64,000 nt of DNA from Linum tenue (GCA_946122785.1 CAMGYJ010000008.1:59192877-59256876), one strand, 5' to 3'. Positions 10,260-20,280 are shown, counted from the first letter of the stretch. Translations and numbers: made by a program. The notes: generated from the letters alone by a model not told the origin.

Positions 10260-11703
10260 TGATGACTCGATATTTGCACATGTTTTCCCCTGTGTTTCTT
10301 GATCGTTTGAGCTTTAATTATCACATCTTTGGCCTATTTTACGCTAGGTTGTGTTCCTTTGTCATATTTCAGGTCCTAGCACATAAAGTGAAGCATAGGC
10401 GCAAGTTTCAAGTCAATCAGAGATCAATTGGCGATTTGGGAGAAGAAACTCGGGCATGACCTGAAGAAGAATGGATTTCTACCTCACTTTATGGACAAAG
10501 AATCATGCAAGCTTGTCATGAAAAGAAAGAGGACGAGACTACGAGCGTCTGGGATCAAACGGCTACTGATTCGGAGTCCGGACGAGGGAGAAACGAAGCA
10601 TTGAATATAGGGGAACAGGTTCGGCAGTAAAAACACGGGCGCGCCTAAATCAAAACACGGCCGTGCCCATATTTAGGCATGACCGTGTTTTGACCGACGC
10701 GACCGAGCGTGTTTTTAACACGGGGGCAAAACACGGGCGGGCAAAACCAAAGCACGGCCGTGCCCGCGACCGTGTTTTGCCCAGAATCGGGTTTTTTAAC
10801 CCAAATTCGAGCCAAAGGAGAGGGAGAGCTGGGTTTTGGATCCCAAACACCCAAGGGACGAACCCTAGAGAGAGAGAGCGACTTGGGAACATTCTTGGAG
10901 CTATTTTGGAGGATTTCTTCGCCATTGGAGCTCGGGAATCAAGCCCGGACTTGAAGACTGATCATCTGAAGATTCTTACTGCAGTCTCTCTCTTCTCTAT
11001 GGAGTAACTTCCCTTCACTTAGGTTTTGAGGAACCCTAGCCATGTTTGTTTGATTGGATGATTGTATGAGTACTCTGACTTGATAATCTTGAGTTCATAT
11101 TCAATCTATGCATGTTTTCACGATTCAATTCTGCTTTAGTCGAGATTATTGATTCTGCTTTGATCCTATGAGAGCGAATACCTGATTAGGTCAATAGAGC
11201 ACCATAGATTGATAGTATTGGATCGATTGCTTTAGTCGAGGGTTGATTCAATGCTTTGTATCGATTGAGAACCTCATTCGATAGAGGGAATCTAGTTCAG
11301 AACGCCTTGATCAGTTGTTCTAGAGAAGGATACGTCCCTCTAGGCAATTGACTCAAGAGGGCCTTGTTCCTTTAGTCGAGACTCAAGGTCTAGTTAAGGA
11401 TTCTCCGCATTGTGAATGAAAGTGAAGCAGGTAAGAGATCATCAATCATTAATCTGGCTAGTGGCTAGGGGTAATCATACCTAAGTGAGTTCCCAACCTG
11501 TAATTAGATTAACTTTAACTGTAGTTTGCTAGAGTAGTTTTAGTTCTTTCATCTTAATCTGGTTTGCTAGATAATGAACTGAAGCTGAGTAATAGTAACT
11601 CTAGAGACCCGTGGATTCGATATTTATTACTTGAGCCACTATACTGCAGTCCCTTTCATTGGTTACACTTGGCCACTGTTAGGAGTTGTGTCATAGCGAG
11701 TCA
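10260..11703 (+). repeat. 5' LTR of element D
   Basis: This LTR is 1444 bp, TGATGACTCG...GCGAGTCA. The palindrome cluster lies at about 10630-10790 (ACACGGCCGTG-type units), followed by a conserved leader with AGAGAGAGAG and CTATGGAGTAACTTCC. I could not define a convincing TATA box, so the U3/R boundary is unassigned. Confidence 0.95.
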
Positions 11704-11709
11704 AGTTTT

Positions 11710-11727
11710 TGGCGCCGTTGCCGGGGA
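11710..11727 (+). promoter_or_regulatory. tRNA-Asp primer binding site of element D
   Basis: TGGCGCCGTTGCCGGGGA lies six bases after the LTR. It is complementary to the 3' end of plant tRNA-Asp(GTC), as used by Athila and some Tat elements. Confidence 0.9.
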
Positions 11728-11840
11728 CTTTCTAGATTATTAGGAAAGGCAGAAGTTTGTTACTTTAGCATTTTTCTTTTCTTTTCCACCCTTGCTTTTC
11801 ACTTGGGTGTTTTTTGTTTTTGTTGGTGCAGATCTGAATC

Positions 11841-13055
11841 ATGGATCCTCATGGCTTCTCCAATCATTGGGGGTATCCACCACCATCCGAGTGGTATTAC
11901 CCCGAGACCCCCTGGAGCAATCAAGGAGGAGAAGACTATGGATTCGGGTTCCAGTACCAACCCCCTTACTACGGAGAACAATCTGACCCCTGGGCATATC
12001 AAGAACAATCTCATTACCAAGAAGACTTTCTCCCACAACCAGAAGGGCCATCAGCGCTGGAGTTACCCATGGCGGCCTTCACGGGCCATTCTGCAGAGCC
12101 ATGCTACACTCCACAGCCAGATCCAAACTATGAACTGAGGCTTCTCTTGGAGCAGTTCGTTCGGGACTCCGAGAGACGCAATCGCAAGATGGATCTTCAA
12201 ATCCAAGCCCTTTCCTCTTCCGATCCCTCATTTCTCCATGATATGGAGGAGGCTGTTCAACGCTCAGCGAAGCAAACAGAGTGGGTGGAGCAAGTTTGCT
12301 CACAACTTGCTCAAGATCACCCGTCTGCTACCATACTAGAAGAGGACGAGGAAGAAGAAGGCTACAAGGACATTGTGGAGCACACAGAAGTTGTCACGGA
12401 GAGCTCCCGTGATGATCATGATCAGGAATGTCCTGTCGTAGCCGACCACCCTTTCCCACATCCCACACTGAGCTTTGAAGAGGTGGGCTTGAGTGAGGAG
12501 ATGCAAGAAGATCTCATGAAAGAAATTGCTTGGCAACTTGCTCTCCAATCCGTGCTAGAAGAAGAAGAGAGAGAAAGGGTGCAGAAAGAAGTTGTGGAGG
12601 ATGACAAAAGTGAAGCAGAAGGAGTTCTTGATCATTTCCCAGGGGTGATACCACATGAAGAAGAAAGGGGGGTTGAAGAAGCAATTGGCGTCCAGGCTGA
12701 GGACGGAGTTGAGGTGGAAGAGGCCTGCACCGGCCATGAGTTACATTTGATATCTCCACCAAACTTGGAGGAACTACTTAGCAAGGACCCATTTGCAGTG
12801 TCTCTTTGCCAGACCAAGGCCACATCGACATCGGTCCCTCTTGGTGGACGTGATGGTGGCCAATCGATGCTGTCATATCTGGTTTGGGGCAATGAGACGA
12901 GAGAAGAGAAGAAGAGGTCTCGAGGGCGGAGACTTCATCTGCATCAAGTGCATGAGCCTTCATCACCTGCCACACCACATGCTCGTGACTTGAGACTCCA
13001 CCTCATCGACGAGAACCTCAACTTCAAAGAGGTTCTGGGGTGGACCGAAACTTAG
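11841..13055 (+). CDS. 404-codon ORF of non-autonomous element D, function unknown
   Basis: The ATG lies 113 bases after the primer site and is the first in frame. The N-terminus (MDPHGFSNHWGYPPPSEWYY) is rich in Tyr, Pro, Gln and Gly to about residue 70. A charged probable coiled coil follows (about 95-160). A long acidic section (EEDEEEEG; EEEERERVQKEVVEDD) then leads into the block ACTGHELHLISPPNLEELL and a basic C-terminus. I see no gag core, zinc knuckle, DTG/DLGAS protease or RT motif. Copy A has an almost identical C-half. In the older copy B the frame runs about 21 codons further (to KEVLVERQPN), and D is shifted by one base just before its stop. The ORF may encode an RNA- or Gag-binding factor, but that is inference. 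Confidence 0.75.
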   Translation: MDPHGFSNHWGYPPPSEWYYPETPWSNQGGEDYGFGFQYQPPYYGEQSDPWAYQEQSHYQEDFLPQPEGPSALELPMAAFTGHSAEPCYTPQPDPNYELRLLLEQFVRDSERRNRKMDLQIQALSSSDPSFLHDMEEAVQRSAKQTEWVEQVCSQLAQDHPSATILEEDEEEEGYKDIVEHTEVVTESSRDDHDQECPVVADHPFPHPTLSFEEVGLSEEMQEDLMKEIAWQLALQSVLEEEERERVQKEVVEDDKSEAEGVLDHFPGVIPHEEERGVEEAIGVQAEDGVEVEEACTGHELHLISPPNLEELLSKDPFAVSLCQTKATSTSVPLGGRDGGQSMLSYLVWGNETREEKKRSRGRRLHLHQVHEPSSPATPHARDLRLHLIDENLNFKEVLGWTET

Positions 13056-13392
13056 GAGCCATCGTCCGGTTCACGACGTGAAAGAAGCGCTTGTTGGGAG
13101 GTAACCCAACCAGTCGGTTTGCATTTCTTTCTCTATTTCTCCTCGGTTGAGTCAGTTTTGTTCTTTGATTTTAGAGTCAATAACTCAACCTTTGTGAGAT
13201 TTTGTGGGGTGTTTGTGTTCCGACTACGCTCTCCTCCTCGAATGCACCGCCTGCCCCATCCACCATCATTCACCCTTGATCTGGTAACTTCGTTCTACCC
13301 TCCTTATCTTTCCTCCATTGAGGACAATGTCGTGCTTAAGTGTGGGGGGGTGTTCGATTATGTATGCGGGTGAATGTTTGGCTGTTTGTGTG

Positions 13393-13440
13393 CTTGGAGC
13401 CTAGTCCACTGTCCAAATTTTTAAATTTGAGGGCTCCAAG
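13393..13440 (+). other. Conserved 3' hairpin 1 (element D)
   Basis: CTTGGAGCC (13393-13401) pairs with GGCTCCAAG (13432-13440). The inner stem is CAAATTT with AAATTTG. It lies 46 bases after a first purine-rich tract (GTGTGGGGGGG). Confidence 0.65.
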
Positions 13441-14061
13441 TACGTGTTTCCTTGCAAATTGCCTACTCAGTATGCTTTGAATTGACAGAGTGGGTGGAGC
13501 AATGTGCAACCTAGGGAGGTAGTGTAGCACTATTGAGGATGTTGAAGTATAAGATTTTTCCTATCTAGCTCTTTGCTGTGCCAGTTGATTTTGTGAATTA
13601 GTGGAGCTAGGACCGTTGAATTCATGTGGTAATGGTGACTCTATGTGGATTGTGTTTTGGACTCGTGTATCGAACAGGGTGCTCATATAGAAAATGGGAA
13701 GCAGTTGGTCCTCCATGTCGAAATCATTGAAATCTTAAACATGGGGTAAGCCCAACGTGTGTGGCACCGTTCATTGCACAAAATCGGGTTTTGGAAGAGA
13801 TTTTAGTGATCCTTAGTGGGGTACTCCTACAAGGTGAAGCTAAGCTGTCTCTAGTACAAGTAAAATTTTCACCCGTTGAACGGTTTGCCTACTCGAGGAT
13901 GTGTTTTTAAGGGCACGGATAGAGCTTCCGACCCCCCTTAATTTCATTGACCCTCCACACGAGTTGAGGAAAAGGAGTTAAAAGAAGTACTCTGGCGAGC
14001 GCCAGATGTACAGAAATTGCTCTTGCTCGACTAATAAGGGTCGACCGTGCAAAAGACTGCA

Positions 14062-14133
14062 GTTGGAACCCCCGCTAAGTGAATAAAAAGGAAAAAAAAG
14101 TAAGTAAAATGAAAGTGAAAAAGGGGTTCCAAC
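14062..14133 (+). other. Conserved 3' hairpin 2 with A-rich loop (element D)
   Basis: GTTGGAACCCC (14062-14072) pairs perfectly with GGGGTTCCAAC (14123-14133) across a 50-nt A-rich loop. The loop length and sequence differ from copy A but the stem is kept. Confidence 0.65.
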
Positions 14134-14424
14134 GGTGAAATGAAGTGAAAGAGCACCCCGGTACAACGAGTCCTTGGTTGTGAATGGTGTGAGTACCTTT
14201 ATCCATGAACTGACTGTCTTACTTCTACTTTTTCTCATGATCCTGGCTTGAGTCTACTACTCGCATTGAGAGAGATAGGGAACGTCTTAGAAGACCAGTT
14301 GACCTCGTAAGCTGCTATATGATCTAGGAAATCCTCTACCGACGATCGGGGTTGTATGTTGCTATAGAGCTCTGGAGAGTTGCATTGGTTTGAGTTAGGT
14401 TTGCTTGGGGACAAGCAAACGGTT

Positions 14425-14440
14425 AAGTGTGGGGGGGATT
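14425..14440 (+). promoter_or_regulatory. Polypurine tract of element D
   Basis: AAGTGTGGGGGGGATT lies directly 5' of the 3' LTR. It is preceded by GGGGACAAGCAAACGG. Confidence 0.85.
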
Positions 14441-15884
14441 TGATGACTCGATATTTGCACATGTTTTCCCCTGTGTTTCTTGATCGTTTGAGCTTTAATT
14501 ATCACATCTTTGGCCTATTTTACGCTAGGTTGTGTTCCTTTGTCATATTTCAGGTCCTAGCACATAAAGTGAAGCATAGGCGCAAGTTTCAAGTCAATCA
14601 GAGATCAATTGGCGATTTGGGAGAAGAAACTCGGGCATGACCTGAAGAAGAATGGATTTCTACCTCACTTTATGGACAAAGAATCATGCAAGCTTGTCAT
14701 GAAAAGAAAGAGGACGAGACTACGAGCGTCTGGGATCAAACAGCGACTGATTCGGAGTCCGGACGAGGGAGAAACGAAGCATTGAATATAGGGGAACAGG
14801 TTCGGCAGTAAAAACACGGGCGCGCCTAAATCAAAACACGGCCGTGCCCATATTTAGGCATGACCGTGTTTTGACCGACGCGACCAAGCGTGTTTTTAAC
14901 ACGGGGGCAAAACACGGGCGGGCAAAACCAAAGCACGGCCGTGCCCGCGACCGTGTTTTGCCCAGAATCGGGTTTTTTAACCCAAATTCGAGCCAAAGGA
15001 TAGGGAGAGCTGGGTTTTGGATCCCAAACACCCAAGGGACGAACCCTAGAGAGAGAGAGCGACTTGGGAACATTCTTGGAGCTATTTTGGAGGATTTCTT
15101 CGCCATTGGAGCTCGGGAATCAAGCCCGGACTTGAAGACTGATCATCTGAAGATTCTTACTGCAGTCTCTCTCTTCTCTATGGAGTAACTTCCCTTCACT
15201 TAGGTTTTGAGGAACCCTAGCCATGTTTGTTTGATTGGATGATTGTATGAGTACTCTGACTTGATAATCTTGAGTTCATATTCAATCTATGCATGTTTTC
15301 ACGATTCAATTCTGCTTTAGTCGAGATTATTGTTTCTGCTTTGATCCTATGAGAGCGAATACCTGATTAGGTCAATAGAGCACCATAGATTGATAGTATT
15401 GGATCGATTGCTTTAGTCGAGGGTTGATTCAATGCTTTGTATCGATTGAGAACCTCATTCGATAGAGGGAATCTAGTTCAGAACGCCTTGATCAGTTGTT
15501 CTAGAGAAGGATACATCCCTCTAGGCAATTGACTCAAGAGGGCCTTGTTCCTTTAGTCGAGACTCAAGGTCTAGTTAAGGATTCTCCGCATTGTGACTGA
15601 AAGTGAAGCAGGTAAGAGATCATCAATCATTAATCTGGCTAGTGGCTAGGGGGAATCATACCTAAGTGAGTTCCCAACCTGTAATTAGATTAACTTTAAC
15701 TGTAGTTTGCTAGAGTAGTTTTAGTTCTTTCATCTTAATCTGGTTTGCTAGATAATGAACTGAAGCTGAGTAATAGTAACTCTAGAGACCCGTGGATTCG
15801 ATATTTATTACTTGAGCCACTATACTGCAGTCCCTTTCATTGGTTACACTTGGCCACTGTTAGGAGTTGTGTCATAGCGAGTCA
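14441..15884 (+). repeat. 3' LTR of element D
   Basis: This LTR is 1444 bp, the same length as the 5' copy, with about eight substitutions by eye and no indel. It is followed by the target duplication CTGAC. Confidence 0.95.
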
Positions 15885-15889
15885 CTGAC

Positions 15890-16564
15890 CACACCTTTCC
15901 CCATTACACCTCAATCTTTAAAGAGACAGACATGAGTGAGGAGATGCAAGCTGAACTTATTGAGAACCATGCATGGAGACTTGCTCTTCGATCTGTGCAG
16001 GAAGAAGAAGAGCGAGAAAGGGAGAGAAAAGAAGTTCTGGAAGATGAGGAAGAAAGACATGATGAGGAGGTTCTTGATATTTTCCAAGGGGAGGAACCAC
16101 ATTCGAAAGAAGAAAGGGGGGTTGAGGAACCAATCGTCATCCAGGTTGAGGACGAAGTTGAGGTAAAAGAGGCTTGCACTGGCCATGAGTTCCCTTTGAT
16201 ATCTCCACCAAACTTCGAGGAGCTCCTTGGCAAGGACCCATTTGCAATGTCTCCTTGCCAGACCAAGGCCACATCAACACCGATCCCTCTTGGTGGATGC
16301 AATAGTGGTCAATCAATTCTATTATATATGGTTTGGGGTAATGAGATGAGAGAAGAAAAGAAAGAGAGATCTCAGGGGTGGAGATGTCATTTGTCTCATG
16401 TTCACGAGCATACATCACCTGACACACCACATGCTTGTGACTTGAGACTTCATCTCATTAACGAGAACCTCAACTTCAAGGATGTTTTGGAGTGGATCGA
16501 GCTTAGGAGCCACTGTCCGGATCACGATGCGAAAGAAGTGCTTGTTGAGAGGCAACCCAACTAG
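15890..16564 (+). pseudogene. C-terminal half of element B ORF
   Basis: This continues the gene interrupted at 10259. It is open from at least 15932 to TAG at 16562-16564. Conserved blocks shared with copies A and D are EEERERERKEVLED, EERGVEEP, EACTGHEFPLISPPNFEELL and DLRLHLINENLNFKDVL. It extends past the D stop to HDAKEVLVERQPN. The ending resembles the ...LLGRQP tail common at the end of Athila pol, which hints that this ORF kept the extreme C-terminus of an ancestral gag-pol. Confidence 0.75.
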
Positions 16565-17150
16565 TAATTTTTCATTTCTTTCCCTATTTATCTTTGGATG
16601 GGTCAGTTTTGGGCTATGATTTTAGATTCAATAACTCAACCTTTGTGAGGTTTTTGTGGTGTTTGTGTTCCAACTACTCTCATCTCCTGGAATGCACCAC
16701 CTTCCCTGTCCACCATCATTCACAACAAATCCGATAACATCATTATACCCTCTCTATCTTTCCTCTATTGAGGAAAATTTCGTGCTTAAGTGTGGAGGGA
16801 TGTACCATTATGTATGTGTGTCATGAATGATGTGTTTTGCTTGTCTTGGAGCCTAGTCCACTGTCCAAATCTTGAGATTCGAGGGCTCCAAGTACAAATA
16901 TTTGCATGATCATATTGGCACTGTGTTTGTGTGTGGTGAATCGGTTGGCTATTAGCATTGATGCATGAATAACTCGTTTGTGATTGAGACAACCTATAAT
17001 GATGATTGGGACGTGCTGTTAAACTTGTGTAGGGGTTCAGTTTTCAATTGTTTTCTTACCAACTATGACTTGGATTGATCACTCATTTCTGACAGTCGTT
17101 TATGCATAGAGGTTAAGGATTAAGAATTAGAGATAGAGCATATAGGTATC
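16565..17150 (+). other. Element B 3' noncoding region, left part
   Basis: This continues the family 3' region: a first purine-rich tract (AAGTGTGGAGGG near 16790), hairpin 1, then TGACAGTCGTTTATGCAT and GATAGAGCATATAGGTA. The last blocks also occur in element I (complement near 56105-56165). The stretch ends abruptly at the LTR of element E. Confidence 0.75.
16845..16892 (+). other. Conserved 3' hairpin 1 (element B)
   Basis: CTTGGAGCC (16845-16853) pairs with GGCTCCAAG (16884-16892). The inner stem here is AATCT with AGATT, a covarying version of AAATTT/AAATTT in copies A and D. Confidence 0.65.
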
Positions 17151-17659
17151 TGTTGGGGGCAGGGAAGGAAAGGCCCAGATAAAGAGCCAGGGGGCCATTA
17201 TGGGCCGAGAGTAGGGGCCAGGCCCAAGAGGGGACCAAGGCCTAAGGCCCAGGCAGTGGGGCCGAGCCTGGGAAGGGGCGCATGGCGACAAAAGGGGGTG
17301 TAACGGTCAGAAGCGTACGGAGGAGACAGGCGGTGGGGCCGTGCGCCTCCGGGGGGCAAGCCGGTGTCAGAATGTCGGGGCGCCCGGGGAAAAGAAGGTA
17401 CAGTGGATTTAATGAGGTGATGACGTAGGGCGGATTTGGGGGGCATTGGTCGACCCTTCCTCGGGTATAAATAGTGGAGTGGGTGGAGCTCATTTACTCA
17501 GGTTCCAACTTCTCTCTAAACTGATATTCGACTTCTCTCTCTAGAAAGTAGCTCTGACTTGGGCGTCGGAGTGCTAACGATCCCTCGAAGAGGGTTCGGT
17601 GGGCGCTTTTGTGTGCAGGAGGCGGAGCGCGCTAGCGGGGAGGTTACGTGGCACAAACA
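17151..17659 (+). repeat. 5' LTR of element E
   Basis: This LTR is 509 bp, TGTTGGGGGC...GGCACAAACA. It contains a TATA box and is followed by ATT and the primer site. Confidence 0.92.
17466..17474 (+). promoter_or_regulatory. TATA box in the 5' LTR of element E
   Basis: TATAAATAG lies in the U3 of a 509-bp LTR, so transcription should start about 30 bases downstream, near 17500. The same word occurs in the 3' LTR at 25860-25868. Confidence 0.75.
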
Positions 17660-17661
17660 AT

Positions 17662-17680
17662 TGGCGCGCCAGATAGGGGG
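17662..17680 (+). promoter_or_regulatory. Primer binding site of element E
   Basis: TGGCGCGCCAGATAGGGGG starts two bases after the LTR's flanking A. It is clearly different from the tRNA-Asp site of the Athila-like elements. I do not assign the tRNA with certainty. Confidence 0.7.
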
Positions 17681-17720
17681 GTATAACCAAAAAGAAAAAA
17701 AAAAGCAGAGAGAAAGGCTC

Positions 17721-19238
17721 ATGGATGAGGCGGCCGAAGCAGTGGGGGAAGGGGGTAGCGCCCCCAACGAGGCGGCCTCGGAGGGAGCGCCTCATGCGTC
17801 TGATGAGGCACAAGGAGTGGAGGGAGAGGCGCAGGAGATAGCCCAATCTGAGGGTGACACACTGACCAAGGAGCATTTGATCAGCATCATAGAGGAGCAA
17901 GCCCAGACGCTAGAGGCATTGAGAAGGGAGGTGGAGGCGCTCAAGAAAGGCGGGGACGCAGCGCCTCCCCTCAGCGAGAAGAAGAGGGAAAGAGACGAAG
18001 AGGAGGAAGGGATGTCAAGCGCGATGAGGCGTACGGAGGAAGCAGGACACTTGGCGCGTCACGGGGCGCCAGATCTGGAGGAGCCAGTCGGGTGGGCGCC
18101 CAAGCAGTTAGGGCGTCCATGGGGTGTGAGACAGCCGCTAGCGCGGGGCGTCTTGGCGGAGCAAGACAACTCGGTCATCCCGGCGCTTCCCAGCTACGAC
18201 GGCATGTCCGATCCGGAGGATCACCTGAACAACTACTTCACCAAAATGCAACTGTACAACAGCTCAGACGCCACGTTGTGCCGCGCCTTCCCGTCGACCT
18301 TTGTGGGCGTGGTGCTGGACTGGTACCACCAGATCGAGGAAGGAAGGATCGATAGCTTCGAGCAATTCGCGGCCATGTTCCTCTCAAAGTTCGCTAGCCG
18401 AAAGCGCAGGAGCTTAACGGTTAGCGCACTATTCAAGATCAGGCAGCGCAAGGGGGAGCCGCTGCGGGACTTCTACGAACGTTGGATGTCGGTCGCGATG
18501 GCTGTCAAGGACGTCAAGCCGCCGGTCCTGGGGTGCTGCTTGGATGAATGCACCAACAGCGAGGAGCTATGTCGGGCCCTATCGAAGCGTGACGTCGTGT
18601 CGACAGAAGACTTGGATCGACGGGTGCAGAAAGTCATTATGCTCGAGGAGACGCTGGCTGCGAGAAGATTGGAACGAAGGGAGACGCGCCCCGGAGAGGA
18701 GGAAGCGCCACGAAATCACCGACCGCCTCACGCCCCGCAGATGACCCAAACCTATAACCAAGGCGCCCAGACCTATAATCAGGGCGCCCGACGGCCCGAA
18801 CCGCCGCGCTTCCCGCCCCGGAGCGCGTCGAACTTCACTGATCTCAACGACTCTTTGAAGAATGTCCTGCAATACGCAAGGGACAAGGGGTACCACCTTC
18901 GATGGCCGGGACCCATGCGGGGGCGCCCAAACGAGCAAAACTTGGACAGATACTGCGAGTTCCACCGCGAGAGGGGACACCACACGGCCGACTGTTATCA
19001 GCTCAAGTCGGAAATACAGGGACTCGTGGACAGGGGAATGCTGAACGAGTTCGTAAGTAAGGTGGAGGAGAAGGCGCAGCGCACTTTCGTGGCGCAGGAG
19101 GAAAGAGCGGCTCCACCGCGTGAGGGCAACCAGGAAGGAAGAGTGGAACACCCTCTGAGAGCGGTGCCGGGGGAAGGCGAAGAGTTACCCCCCCCCCCCC
19201 TTTCGAGGTCGAACCCGAGACCAATCCCGGCCGGGTAA
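17721..19238 (+). CDS. Gag polyprotein of element E
   Basis: Gag is the structural protein that assembles the virus-like particle and packages RNA. I choose ATG 17721 (MDEAAEAV) because the earlier in-frame ATG at 17559 lies inside the LTR. The product is 505 residues. It has an acidic N-terminal part with a coiled coil (ISIIEEQAQTLEALRREV), then the retrotransposon gag core from NSVIPALPSYDGMSDPEDHL through FPSTFVGVVLDWY and LSKFASRKRRSLTVSALF to the RDFYERW region. A zinc-knuckle-like YCEFHRERGHHTADC motif of Tat type follows. The frame ends at TAA just after a 13-C run, while pol continues in another frame. Confidence 0.88.
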   Translation: MDEAAEAVGEGGSAPNEAASEGAPHASDEAQGVEGEAQEIAQSEGDTLTKEHLISIIEEQAQTLEALRREVEALKKGGDAAPPLSEKKRERDEEEEGMSSAMRRTEEAGHLARHGAPDLEEPVGWAPKQLGRPWGVRQPLARGVLAEQDNSVIPALPSYDGMSDPEDHLNNYFTKMQLYNSSDATLCRAFPSTFVGVVLDWYHQIEEGRIDSFEQFAAMFLSKFASRKRRSLTVSALFKIRQRKGEPLRDFYERWMSVAMAVKDVKPPVLGCCLDECTNSEELCRALSKRDVVSTEDLDRRVQKVIMLEETLAARRLERRETRPGEEEAPRNHRPPHAPQMTQTYNQGAQTYNQGARRPEPPRFPPRSASNFTDLNDSLKNVLQYARDKGYHLRWPGPMRGRPNEQNLDRYCEFHRERGHHTADCYQLKSEIQGLVDRGMLNEFVSKVEEKAQRTFVAQEERAAPPREGNQEGRVEHPLRAVPGEGEELPPPPLSRSNPRPIPAG

Positions 19239-20280
19239 GGCTGACCATTGAAGCCATTACAGGAACGATCGATCTAAGGCAAAAATTGGAGGAGGGGAGG
19301 CGCCTCAAGTCATCCACGGCGAGCGCTCGGGAAGCGGTGCAAATTCGGTTTAATGAAATCTCGGAGGAGGCGTGCCGCGTCCCGTCCGTGGAGGCGTTGG
19401 AAATAAGGGGGGTGGTGGCTGGATGTGAGGTGAAGAGGATGCTTGTGGACACGGGAAGCTCGATGGACGTGCTGTTCCAGTCAACTTTCGAAAGAATGCA
19501 GTTGTCGCCTAGCATTGTGCGTCCGGCCAACACGGTCTTAGTCGGTTTTTCGGGGGTACCAGCGCGGGTCGTGGGGCGCGTGAGCCTGCCCGTGACGTTG
19601 GGGGAGGAGGAGCACAAGGTCACACATACCGTCGATTTTGGCATAGTGGATTGCCCGTCTAACTGTAACGCCATTTTGGGGCGCCCGCTTCTGGCTCTCT
19701 TCAACGGGGTGGCCTCGACGTGCCACCAGGTCCTGAAATTCGTCACCCCGAAAGGAGTGGGAGTGTCAAGGGGCGAGGCGTCGCAGGAGGCACGCCTCGT
19801 AAAAAGGATGCGATTGTACAACATTGATGTACGACCCGAAGATCTACCGCGGGCGGAAGCGGCGGACGCCGAAATCCAAGTTCCCTTGGATGAGAGTCGT
19901 CCAGAAAGGTGTGTGCGCATCTCTGCCCATACCAGTGGTGAGGCAGTCGAATCGCTGGTCGGGCTGTTGAAAGAGTTTGCAGATCTGTTCGCGTGGAGCG
20001 CCCGAGAAATGCCCGGAGTGAGCCCCGAGGTGGCGGTGCACCGCCTCTCTGTGGAGAAGGGCGTGCATCCTGTGCAACAGAAAAGGAGGCCGTTGTCAGA
20101 AGAGAAAGAGGAGGCGCTGCGAAGGGAAGTGGGGAAGCTACTGGACGCAGGGTTCGTGGAGGAGGCCAAGTACACCACTTGGCTGTCAAATGTGGTGCTG
20201 GTCCCGAAGGCTCTGGGCGATTGGAGGATGTGCGTCGACTACACGAGTCTGAACCGGGTGTGTCCGTCGGACACGTACCC
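19202..20280 (+). pseudogene. Pol of element E, part 1: aspartic protease and start of RT
   Basis: Open from the base after the poly-C run, this frame reads FEVEPETNPGRVRLTIEAI and has no methionine start of its own, so it should be made as a Gag-Pol fusion. The protease has LVDTGSSMDVLF as catalytic site and AILGRPLL as flap partner. RT begins with KRRPLSEEKEEALRREV, GFVEEAKYTTWLSNVVLV and DWRMCVDYTSLN. The frame breaks at 20279-20281: one C is missing after DTYP, so translation runs into PASTSWWM and a stop. Confidence 0.85.

Larger units (their letters stand above)
10260..15884 (+). mobile_element. Complete non-autonomous LTR retrotransposon D
   Basis: The element is 5625 bp with two 1444-bp LTRs, a tRNA-Asp primer site, one 404-codon ORF, 1.4 kb of structured 3' noncoding sequence and a polypurine tract. 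The 5-bp target duplication CTGAC is perfect (10255-10259 and 15885-15889), and removing the element rejoins the element B ORF. I count about eight LTR differences (roughly 0.55%). At the rice-calibrated rate of 1.3e-8 per site per year this suggests insertion within a few hundred thousand years. It lacks protease, RT, RNase H and integrase, so it must be mobilised in trans. Confidence 0.97.

Noticed and set aside
10663..11007. 114-codon ORFs in the D LTRs (also 14844-15188)
   Set aside because: They span the palindrome cluster and leader of an LTR. Their open frames follow from repeats of ACACGG words, not from coding.
17559..17720. Gag of element E starting at ATG 17559
   Set aside because: That start lies inside the LTR and the peptide reads through the primer binding site. 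ATG 17721 is the natural start.
19003..20178. 391-codon minus-strand ORF opposite protease/RT of element E
   Set aside because: It is a GC-rich shadow frame of a well-supported coding region and has no domain of its own.
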